64,000 bases of DNA from assembly GCF_029227915.1 (NCBI RefSeq), contig NC_079885.1, positions 8,432,001-8,496,000 of the forward strand. Reading direction: 5' to 3'. This document shows positions 20,901 to 31,600 of the stretch, one piece after another. The notes under the pieces were generated by a model, which saw only the letters and a program-made list of their open reading frames with translations, was not told the origin of the DNA and did not search any database. A program made the translations under genes and the position numbers. This stretch comes from Hydractinia symbiolongicarpus. Its lineage: Eukaryota > Cnidaria > Hydrozoa > Anthoathecata > Hydractiniidae. Position 1 is the stretch's first letter. The number at the start of each line of letters is the position of its first letter.

Positions 20901-23900
20901 CAGCCCGACAGAGCATGACGTCAACCTTATTTATAACCACGTTTTATCTATTTTAGATATTTTCGTTGAATTAATGGTATTAAAATTTACGGTGTAGAAA
21001 ATGGCTGCTAAAAGTCTTTTTTTCCATATGATTTCTTGCGAAGGGTACTCGTAGTCCATGGTTTTCAAGATTTTCCCAAGGTTACCCAGTTAATGTCTAG
21101 GTGTTTTAAGTCACCTGGTCTAATTCCGAAGTTTTCAAGATTCGAGGTTTTTAATGTCGCCCAGTCGACGTCAAGGTTTATATGTCCGGGGTTTTGGTTT
21201 TGGCTAATTTTAGTGCACAGTCAATCGTTCCAAAGGTTAGCGTTCTAGGCAAGAAACTTTAAGAAGACAACTTACATGGGACATCAGTAGAAAACAAGTG
21301 GAACTTCACATCATCTTTTAAAATAAACTTTCCAGTTTCGCAACAATAACAAAACATACTTTCTTTTGCACCAATGTGACAGTTCTGTACTTCTTTGTAA
21401 AAACATCTAAAAAGTTACACACATTACTAAATGAACGAAAAAAGCTAAAACTTCTAGTGATCGTGAAAGAAAATAACAAAAACTGTCACCTCACAAAAAA
21501 CATTAATTTGCTAATCCACAAATGTTCACGATGAAAGGACACGAGCATATATATAGTAAAGAAATGTTATTATCTGTTATTGTAGAAAAATACAATGAGA
21601 CAGAGAGCAGATACCAGTGCAACTATTTCGCGCAATAATTTTCACGAAGACTCTTTAAAAAACAAGTCAAAAAAAATTACATTACGTTTGACATTAAGAC
21701 AAAGTTTCACGTCGTTTTTCAGAAATTATAGATAGCAAATATGACAAAAATAAAATAGACGTCTCGAATCATGTCAAGGTTTTTGTCCTTGCAAGTTACT
21801 TTTTCGTAAACTTCTTCTTTCAGATCACACTTACTTCATCAATAATCTTCTAGCTAGCACCTCCGCGTGGCTATCGTTCAACAGGTTACCTGGTAAAAAC
21901 GTAAATGAACAGAAACATTATCTCTATAGGTTCTCAACTTTTACCTTTGTGACTATAGTATAATCTCGACAACTCAAAAACTCCAGCAACTCGAACTTTT
22001 AGTAACTCGAACTTCTCCGCGTGGCTATCGTTCAACAGGTTACCTGGTAAAAACGTAATTGAACAGAAACATTATCTCTATAGGTTCTCAACTTTTACCT
22101 TTGTGACTATAGTATAATCTCGACAACTCAAAAACTCCAGCAACTCGAACTTTTAGTAACTCGAACTTCCAGCAACTCGAACTGTTTTTAAATTTCTCTC
22201 GAAACATCACTGATTTTCTCATAAAATTCACTTGATACTTCGCACATTCGCACAGTCTAGATTTTTTAGTATGGGCAAAAATACTTGCGATAACTCGAAC
22301 TCCAAAGAAAATAATGTAGAAAAACCTGAGACTGATATGATTGACTGATTCTTTAGCCGGTAAATTTTAACGCTTATTAGAACATATTTTCAATGCATGT
22401 ATACAAGGTCTACTCTTGTTTGTGTTTGACTGTTAGGGTAAAAAAAAAATAAAAAAAAATAATGCGATAAGTCGAACTATTTTTCATTTTTTTGTCAAAC
22501 TTTGAGTTATTGAATGCACCGACGACAGCTTGAACTATTCTTTGGTCCCTTGGAAGTTCAAGTTATCGTAAGTATACCGTATTCCCAAAAACTATTGGGT
22601 TCATCAGAGCAAAGAAGAGAATGGCAATTCTCTCCTTCACTCTTTCGTTAACACTAGAAAACATCATACCACGTTTTGTTCTGTTATTTTCACCGATGCA
22701 TTTTGTTCCAGTAGCCAACGTAAGAACCTCAATCGCACCTGTGAAATACAATACTAACATAAATAAAGAATAAATACTATATATGTGATAATAATAAGTT
22801 TAGTGTGATGGTCTTACAATGAATGTAATATTCATTAGCACGCAAGGTAAAAATTAAAAAAAAAATTGTATTGAAGCAGAAACATTCTATTTAAAATTCG
22901 AAAGTCCCTCAATTACCTGTGTATACAAAACATTTTGATGAGCAGAAGTTATTTTTAAACAGGAAAATGTGTAAAGTTGAATGTGCGCCTTAAATTTGGT
23001 TACCATCGAAGGTTGAAGTCAATTTTTCAACTAGCCAAAAAAAACATGGGCTTTGACGATTTTATCTTGAAGGAGCAACCCATAAGCTGATGCCCAAGTT
23101 AAAAAATGGTGGAGATCGTATTTGTGTTATAAATTCCCCGCTTCAGGTTAGTTTGCACGATAAGAGGAGCCATTTTAAAGATAACTCAAAATTGTCCTCT
23201 ACACCCATATAAATACGAGCTAATAGAATGATTTAAAAGATATGTTGTAAAAAAATACAAAAAAAACATTAGCACTTGAATTTTCAAACTTCTTAGGAAC
23301 ACAAATTTTAGCACTCTCAAGAAGTGCTATTACAGAATAACTTACACTTTATCAGGGCCGTCGTTTCAAAACAAATTCACAATCATTTTATAACTTACAC
23401 TTTATCAGGGCCGTCGTTTCAAAACAAATTCACAATCATTTTATAACTTACACTTTATCAGGGCCGTCGTTTCAAAACAAATTCACAATCATTTTATAAC
23501 TTACACTTTATCAGGGCCGTCGTTTCAAAACAAACTCACAATCATTTTATAACTTACACTTTATCAGGGCCGTCGTTTCAAAACAAATTCACAATCATTT
23601 TATAACTTACACTTTATCAGGGCCGTCGTTTCAAAACAAACTCACAATCATTTTATTTAATCATTTAATTGCACGTCCATTTTGACGTACAAATAAACTA
23701 TTTCTCTCGCAAGTTTCGTAACCTAAAAAATGTCACTGTCTTTCTGAACAGATAAATCATCATGTGGTAGATTTTCATATTAGAGTTTTATTTTTTTTCC
23801 TCAAATTCTTGACTTTTCCTTTATTTTTAGAGCTATTTGAGTTAAAAAATTAAGCAGCAGAAAAAAGGAAGGGGAAAGATTGCTTGAGTTTGGAATGGCA

Positions 23901-26900
23901 ACGGACATGGTGGTTTGCAACACATCATTCAGTAAGAGACAGAGTAGGCTGATAACATATGAGTCAGGTGGTTGTAAGACACAGATAGATTACTTCCTGG
24001 TTAGAAAGTCAGACAAGAAAGTGGTGAAGGACGTGAAAGTTATACCGGGTGAAGAGTGTGTTTCCATGCATAGGTTGCTGGTTTGTGATATTATCTTGAA
24101 GAGTGTTAAAGAAGCCAAGGAAAAGTACAGGCCCCGTCGAAAAGTCTGGAAGCTGAAGGAAGAGATTGTAGCAAGACAATTTAGTGCAAAAGTTCAGCAG
24201 TTAGCCCACAATGATCAATGTGATAGTGACAATGTTGAAAGTACTTGGACTACTTCGAAGAATTGTCTTCTAGAAGCTTCTGATGATACCTGTGGGTGGA
24301 CGAAAGGACCAGCTAGACATAGACAGACCTGGTGGTGGAATAATGAGGCTGACCAGTGTATAAAGGAAAAGAGGAAACTTTGAAAAGAGTGGAAGTCAGG
24401 TGGTAGTAAAAATATTTACTTAGAAGCTAAGCGTCGTGCTCGTACAGCAGTGTATAAGGCAAAATCAGAAGCAGAGAGAAACAGATTTGCAGATGTGTTA
24501 AGAAGGGAAGACCAGCGCAATGAGGCATTCAAGATAGCAAAGCAAATGAAGAAGACTAATCAAGATGTTGTAGGTGAGAAGTGTATACGTAATGATGAAG
24601 GTGTTTTGGCTAGCACAGAGGAGAAGAAAAGGGTAGCTTGGAAGAATCATTATCAGAGGTTGCTTAACACTGAGTTCGATTGGGACGAGGATCATTTGTC
24701 TGATGATGATGTTGTAGAAGGGCCAGCTATGCAGATCAAGACAGAATGGGTAGTGGAGGATATTAGGAAATTGAAGATTGGCAAAGCTGCAGGAGTATCA
24801 GGTATTGTTGCAGAGATGGTAAAAGCATCTGGATATATTGGAGTTGAGCTTATTACAAGTCTTGCTCACCAGTTTATAAAGGATGGTGCTATTCCGAGTG
24901 AGTGGCAGTCGAGTGTAATAGTGAATTGTTTCAAGGGCAAGGGTGATGCATTAGAAAGAGGTAACTATAGAGGTTTGAAGTTGGTTGATCAAGTAATGAA
25001 AGTTATTGAAAAAGTGATTGATAAGTTACTTAGAGAAAGAATTGATATAAATAAGATGCAATTTGGTTTTGTTCCAGGGCGTGGCACTACAGATGCAATA
25101 TTTTTACTCACACAGCTTCAGGAAAAGTATTTAGGAAAGAGAAAGAATCTCTATTTTGTCTTTGTAGATTTAGAGAAAGCTTTTGATAGAGTGCCACGTA
25201 AATTTATTTGGTGGGCTATGAGAAAATTAGGTGTGGATGAGTGGCTAGTTACGATGGTACAGTCTATGTACAGCAATGCTAGAAGTCGTGTCAGGATTAA
25301 CGATTCACTTAGTGATGAATTTAGTGTAAATGTTGGTGTACATCAGGGTTCTGTACTTAGTCCTTTGTTGTTTGTTCTAGTCTTAGAAGCGCTGTCGATG
25401 GAGTTCAGAACAGGTTGTCCATGGGAGTTATTGTATGCTGATGATTTGGTTCTCATAGCAGAGTCGATGGTGGAATTAGTTGAAAGGTTTGAGAAGTGGA
25501 AGAAAGGACTAGAAGAGAAAGGGCTAAAGGTAAACACAGCAAAGTCTAAAGTCATGATTAGTAGCATTGCAGCCAAGTGTGACCTTGTAGTTGGAAAGTA
25601 GCCTTGTGGAGTTTGCAGGAAAGGGGTTGGTAGTAACTCAATTTTTTGTCAGACTTGCAAGCATTGGGTACATAAGAAGTGCAGTAGTATTAGTGGAAGG
25701 TTAAGAGCTGACGTTCAGTTTGTATGCAAGCGTTGCAAAGGTGAGATTATAGAGAATGAAGTATTTCCAGCTTTAATGATGTACAACAGTGGCTCGTTAG
25801 AGGTAGTTGAGAACTTCTGTTACTTAGGTGATATGTTGGGCAGTGAAGGGGGTGTTGGAAGAAGTGTTACTTGCAGGATAGGTTCTGCTTGGAAAAAGTT
25901 CAGAGAGTTACTTCCTTTGTTGACTAGCAGAGTCCTGTAAATTGAGGTAAAAGGTAGGTTGTATGAGGTCTGTGTAAGAAGTGTTATGTTGTACGGTAGT
26001 GAGACATGGGCAATGAAGCAGGAAGATCTTGACCGTTTAGAAAGGAATGATATGAGAATGGTTAGGTGGATGTGTAACGCCAGTCTGAGAGACAGAAAGA
26101 GTTCAGATGAGCTAGGAAGCAGGCTAAGTCTCCGTAGAATTAAAGATGTTATCCAGATAAGAAGATTGAATTGGCTGGGGCACTTGGAAAGAATGGAGGA
26201 GGATAATTGGGTAAGAAAGAGTAGAGACTTTATAGTTCCAGTGGCAAAGCCCAGAGGCAGACCTAGAAAGACTTGGCAGGAGGTTATAAGGACAGACTTG
26301 ATACAGAGGGAGTTGAATTTAGATCTAACACAGTCTAGATCAGATTGGAAGAGGGTCATTAATATACCCCGTCCAACCCATGCTAGCGTGGAAAACGGAC
26401 GTTAAGCCGTGAATGACGATGATGATGATGATTAGAACCATACATTAACCTGATAATGTCAATTAAATCATCTACATTATAATGCCCGTATACGTCTGTC
26501 TGTCTGTCACGCAAAATGGTAGCTTAGCTGCGCAATAGCGAGAAGCACGCAATGCGGTATAAAAAGGACGGGCAAACCCGTGGATTTTTCACGGGCTAAC
26601 GACTAGTAGAATCAACGCTACTTACTAAAAATACAACTGAAATTCCATCCCGCCAATTTCTGGCAAGACATATTTGCGATTTCGCGGTCGGATATAAAAA
26701 ACCGCGAAATTCAAATGTCGCTAAAATGGATTTAGACGCAAACAGCAAATTTAAAATGCCGCGAAATTAAGATGCATAAAAAACCCCCATAAATCCATTT
26801 TAAGATTCATGAAAAAAATAAATGGGAGGCCCGTCCTGTTTTAGAATTTTTAAGCTAAGAAAAATTTGAGTTGTAGCATGAAATTTTTGCAAGGCCAAAT

Positions 26901-27509
26901 AATCAGTATGGATTAGTTTTTCACTGCAACATAAGAAAACGTATAAAAGATACACAAAACAAACATAGGAACACCTTTTAAATCTAATCGATTACTGTTA
27001 TATTTTTTGTTTTTTCCATCCCCTTTCTCCTTATTTTTCTTTTTCGGCAGTATTCTAGTTCTAGTTCCAATGTCCTTTGTTCCTTTTGCATTTAATTCTT
27101 TGTTTTTATGTCTGTGTTAACTAATTCTTAAAAAAGTCTGAATAGCGAAATTAAAATGTCGCAAAATCCATGTTTTTCCTTAAACCGCGAAATTAAAATG
27201 CCTGCGATAATTTCCTGCCGTGAAAATTTCTTACCTTATAGTAATCATAAATCTGATCCAGTTTAAGCAGCTTGCCTTTAAGGCCAAACTGTTTACAGAA
27301 ATGTTTCTCGGTTCGTAGAGTTGTCTTTTAATGTGCTTCATAAGAAAAACAAAAATCTTACCTGTTGAATCCGTCTTTACAATGCATGACATCTTTGTCC
27401 ATTCCCTTCCAGCTTGTGGTTTGCCTTTCTTTCCGATACTATTGTAGACATCGAAGCAGGCTTGAGTAACTTTATTTGCAAATTCGGTATTATATTCTAT
27501 ATCAGACAT
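17911..27509 (-). CDS. ADAT1: tRNA-specific adenosine deaminase 1, 8 exons
   Basis: Converts adenosine to inosine at position 37 of eukaryotic tRNA-Ala. Exons in transcript order: 27509-27362, 22738-22655, 21889-21835, 21406-21276, 20594-19557, 18507-18411, 18196-18125, 18040-17911. All phases join to 584 codons plus TAA. Catalytic features are intact: NDSHAEV (zinc His85, catalytic Glu87), TDVPCGDASI (zinc Cys140) and CCSDK (zinc Cys390); RTGAKCVP, VKPGRGDRT and the C-terminal WIRKPQ segment also fit the family. Human ADAT1 is about 500 residues; the extra length comes from exon 5, which has heptad-like repeats (NIDASS type) at about residues 250-337. The start ATG at 27507-27509 gives MSDIEYN, close to the usual short N-terminus. 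Odd: a 154-bp tandem duplication copies the acceptor of exon 3, and intron 1 (22739-27361) holds a satellite, a LINE and a hairpin repeat. Confidence 0.94.
20010..20290 (-). repeat. 21-bp coding repeat in ADAT1 exon 5
   Basis: On plus the unit resembles tcgaacttgcatcgatattag. It is read on minus as seven-residue units such as TNIDASS, NNIDESS, INIDKIS and DNIDTSS, with frame kept through about ten units. It lies between the PCGDAS motif and the RTGAKCVP motif, a variable loop region in ADAT1 proteins. Confidence 0.85.
21861..22168. repeat. 154-bp direct tandem duplication across an ADAT1 splice acceptor
   Basis: Unit 1 is 21861-22014 and unit 2 is 22015-22168, both beginning ctccgcgtggctatcg; the only difference I saw is gtaaatgaac versus gtaattgaac. 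Each unit contains the acceptor and first 29 bases of ADAT1 exon 3 (minus strand). Only unit 1 continues into the remainder of the exon and the donor. Confidence 0.93.
23338..23656. repeat. 53-bp satellite, six copies
   Basis: The unit starts cttacactttatcagggc and repeats six times almost perfectly. Copies 4 and 6 carry aaactcac where the others have aaattcac. It lies in ADAT1 intron 1, just upstream of the LINE. Confidence 0.97.
23868..26436 (+). mobile_element. LINE-type non-LTR retrotransposon, copy 1, inactivated
   Basis: Order: the end of an endonuclease domain (YESGGCKTQIDYFLVRKS), reverse transcriptase (SGIVAEM, FGFVPGRGTTDA, FVDLEKAFDRVP, HQGSVLSPLLF, YADDLVLIAES), then a cysteine/histidine finger (CGVCRKG...FCQTCKHWVHRKC) and a basic C-terminal region (RRLNWLGHLERM). 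It ends in a (GAT)n tail, as in RTE-like elements. Three nonsense codons break the frame: TGA 24381-24383, TAG 25599-25601 and TAA 25938-25940; copy 2 has Trp, Trp and Ser codons at these places. The 5' end is truncated inside the endonuclease. It lies antisense in ADAT1 intron 1. The clade is inferred from motifs. Confidence 0.93.
26476..26607 (+). repeat. Hairpin-ended short repeat, full-length copy
   Basis: Starts ttataatgcccgtatacg, contains the gtctgtctgtctgtc and atggtagcttagctgcgc blocks, and ends with aacccgtgga, its near inverse cacggg, and ctaacgactagt. About 132 bases, non-coding. Same family as 50441-50578 (inverted). Confidence 0.85.
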
Positions 27510-28247
27510 ATCTACAAACAACATTAAGATCTGCGATTTTGTGTAAAGCACACACTAGCACCAAACCTTTGTAATACCACTAGTGAAAACAGAATTACTT
27601 CAAAATATCTCACAACAGCGAGAAGAAGATATGTGACATTCTTAAAATGGCTTGTATTATTGGCAATCTATTTCTGTTTTATTACACAATAGTATCATTG
27701 GTACATAATATTCAGTTATAACACAATTACAACTCTAAAATACTACGCTCTTTGGTGTTAAATAAAAAAGCTTATTCTTGATTTTTTGGTTGCGCCCTTC
27801 ATCTTATCACTGCTGCTAATCTGTTCATAACTCATGTATTTATTCTTATTAGGTCTGTGCTTATTTGGCACCAAAGAGAAATACATCACCAAAATATGAC
27901 GGATTTGGGAAATCTGATGCAAGCTTAATGACACACGATCGACATTATGGCTTTTTATTAAATTCCCCAAACTCTCACGAATATAAAAAAATATATAAAA
28001 CAAAAGGATTGTTGAGAAATCATATGTATATATATATATGCTTTATTTTTACTTACTGATTCAAAAAATATCGTTTTTAAAGTTTTTTTGTAATTAGCTG
28101 GTCATATTTGAATAATTTGGATGTTTTGTAATAAATATTTTTATAAAATGTTATCTAGTCACACAATAATACTTTTAAACTTCAATTTCGGATGGACGTA
28201 AAAGGGTATTATTCCCATACAATGATGCCACATCAACAGCTTGGTTA

Positions 28248-28293
28248 TTCGGAGAATAATAGAAATCCCAAAGGATTTCTATTATTCTCCGAA
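28248..28293. repeat. Perfect 21-bp-stem hairpin
   Basis: ttcggagaataatagaaatc plus one base, then a loop caaa (28269-28272), then the exact inverse ending ctccgaa. It lies between the ADAT1 5' end and the 3' end of the next minus-strand gene. Confidence 0.95.
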
Positions 28294-28320
28294 GTTATCA
28301 AAATTTGCCATTATTTGCTA

Positions 28321-28560
28321 AACTAAAACAAGACCACCAACTACACGTTCCATCAAATGTTGGAGATTGTTGCAGTTGGTATTGTAACATCGATACTGGC
28401 TGCAATAGCAATTCTAACATTTCAACCCAACAGTTGCATTGCAACTTACAACAGGATTTCCACTTGGCAAAAATAAAATATTGTAATGAATAAATGGTTG
28501 AGTTTTGCTTCAGTTGGTACTGCAGATAATAAATTGGTTGCATTAACCACTCTGGCATTC
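28321..28560. repeat. Diverged direct and inverted ttgcagttggta repeats
   Basis: Words such as ttgcagttggtattgtaa, gatactggctgcaa and cagttggtactgcag recur in both orientations over about 240 bases downstream of the NOL4-like gene. The weak open frame on minus shows the repeat as LLQPVSMLQYQ / LMQPIYYLQYQ and is not a credible gene. Confidence 0.45.
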
Positions 28561-28611
28561 TGACTCAATAAGCACGAGGCATTAGAAGATATTCGATATT
28601 TAGTTACGAAG

Positions 28612-31600
28612 TCACCAGTCAGTGTAATCATGGTCTATAAGAGCACCCACTACATTGGATCTTGCAGTATAATCTGTAGAAGGAATTGGTCTTGCAGAAG
28701 AAACCTTTTTGGCTAAAACAACGTTTGAAGTTCTGGGACGCTTACTGGCACTACCGACACTGCAAGTAGAGTGTTTACTTTTTGAAGAAATGTTTCCTAA
28801 TTTGCCAATATCATTCTGTATAATTTGTGGTGTGGACGACATGGTTTCAGCAGTGGGTTGAAACACATTCCTTGATAGCAGCTTCATTAACTCCTTATTT
28901 TCAGCTTCAGATTGTTTATCTAGAATCTTTTGAGCAGTGTCATTGACCATGTCGAAAAAACTAGAAGAGAAATATATAACTAAAATTCGTCAAATAAATC
29001 TGTACACTCATAAACTTTAAAGTTTCTAAGATAGGTTGGACTGTCCAATATAGTATGAACCGTTAAATATGGTATGGACGTCTAAAATAGTACAGCCAGT
29101 CTTGGTGTAGGTTGAAGTCACAAACTGGCGTTTGATTTCAAATCAAGAATAAAGCCACCAAAAATCTTGAAACAAAAATAATTTAAAACATTTTGCTAAA
29201 AAAGTTTTATATTTCTCCTGATTTTAGATCTGTAAAGATCTAATACAAAATTTAATTAACAATTCGCTGATTTGCAGGTTATAATGAAAATTAAACCATC
29301 CATTATATCAGTGTATTTATTCTAAAATCGGTGACAAAAAATGTTGACACACGACCGCGAATGTTGAAGTCGTTTCCACAAGTAGTAATTTACGCTATTT
29401 CTATATCAGAGTTCACATTTTAAACCTGTCAAACTCCACTTATCAACGTTTACAGTTGACTTAGAATCTTAGGTTTCTTGCTGAAAACCAAACTCTTAAG
29501 TTGCGCCAATTATTGCTGATAGTATCTTGCTCTTTTCCTTAATATTCTTAATATTTCCTTAATAATTAGGTATTTTGTGGAACTTGTGGTGAATTGGTGA
29601 ATTATTCCATAATTTGGGCATGTTAGAAAATGCGATTAACAAATTCTGATTTGCTATTTTAGTAAAACGTATATTGGCAAGGTCATAGATATCAGACACT
29701 GACATTGCAAAAAAGAAAAAAGAAAAATTTGCTCATAAATTGTTTATAAATAGGCCTGGTTTACTCAAATTTTCAGGAATGCTGCATATGTTCACTGAGT
29801 GGGTCGAAATACCAAAACTAGTGCATGATTTTGATAAATTGTTAGTAATTTATCATTCTTTTAGTTATCCTTTGTTTTCAATCTCCTTAACCTTTTTAAA
29901 CCACTCTTTATCGTTATTTTTATAATAATATAATCTTCAGGACACAATTTTATCAAAGTATTTGAACAATATTCTTAACAAATGGAAATTATGAAAATGT
30001 CATGATGAGACTCATTTTCAATTACAAACGTTTTTTTACAAAGCATTAAAGCAAGTCTTAATAAAAATATTTGAAAAAATAATAAAATCTTTAAAATTTA
30101 TATAACTAAATGCTGAACTTTATTATCACCTTTTTAGCTTCTTTTAGTTTTTTTTTACTGTTATTGTTAGACTCACATTGAGTGTTGAGTACATAAATGG
30201 TACTAGCACATATTGTTTGGCTTTAAAAGTACAAAAAGTGATAATTAATAAACAACGTTTGTTTTATAAAATTCTGGAGTGCAAGTTGTGTTGAGGTAGA
30301 ATTATGTTTCTTATATCAATACGTTTTGTGAAGAAACATGGTCTTAAAAGAGAAAAAAAACGAGTGGTAATTTAAAATTCGTAAAATACTATCAATTTTG
30401 TATCCTGTTAAGATTAGCTAGTTAATATTTTAATATGAGGTAGAATGCAGTGTGTGCCTAGAAATAAAGTATTTACAAATAAAAATATCCTGATTAAGAT
30501 TTGTTAAGAAATAATCACAATTTTCCTCTGCAAAGGATATATATTCAGTATTGTTTCAATTAACTGGTAGTTCCATTTACAATAATTACAAAAACACATT
30601 TATTTCCCTCTTTTTGTTTGAAAGTCACAAGCTAATAAAACCTAACAATTTGGGAATTTCTATTTTTATTTTTGTTCTACTTTTATCAATTTTGTGCCCT
30701 GGAAATAAAAAATTATGCAATATTACTCAGAAAGTTCCTAGAAACATTCTATTCAAAAGTATACATAACTCCTAAAAATAAAGAATTTAGAGCATCATTT
30801 ATTGATTTTGAAATTCTGTGCTTGTTAATTTTTTATCAATCTATTATTCATGAATCAATAATAACTAAGGCCAATACAGGCACTTCAATTTTGGGAACTT
30901 CAGATATAACGCTTATAGCTTTTCACCTTATTCTTCATAAACATTTCCTGATATTTCTAAAACAACCAATACAAATGTCCAAAAATCATCAAAATAATCA
31001 ACTAAGATACATACCTTTTGGATTTAACCTGAATCTTTCTTAACTAAACTTTAATGGACATTATGGAAAAATTTATATAGCCTTGAGCTCTTATATAGAC
31101 TTACAGAATACTTCTTTAACAGCCCTGTCAAGTTATTAACATACTTCTTTGATTTTTTAATATTTTGTGCAAGTTAGAAACCTATGATCTCAGCCTTGTG
31201 CGTTTTACAAAAACATGTAATTCAAAACTGAAGCAAAACAAACACCAAAATCATTACCATTGTATAACAATAACATCTAACTTACTGTTCATTTCTTGTC
31301 AATCTGGATCTTGGTAAAAGACAGTTAACATCGTACAAAAACAAATCTAGACGGCCCAGCTCCAAGTAGGTCTTTTGAAGTTCCTGATAATCAACAAAGA
31401 ATGTACTGGTACTGGTTTTGGTATATTTTTCACGGCTTTTAAATAGTTTCTCTTTTTCGTCTAGTATCAATCTTTCTGCACAGTAGAGCTCTATGGTGTA
31501 ATTGTATAATTATTTAGAAATCAATAACAATCATCAATTGATAATTTATTTTCACCTTTCAAATTCAAATTATAAACAGAAAAAAACACAGTTCATATTT

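Noticed and set aside
25820-26359. Minus-strand frame of 179 codons inside the LINE
   Set aside because: It is the antisense of the LINE C-terminal region; an equivalent frame occurs at 39309-39875 for copy 2.
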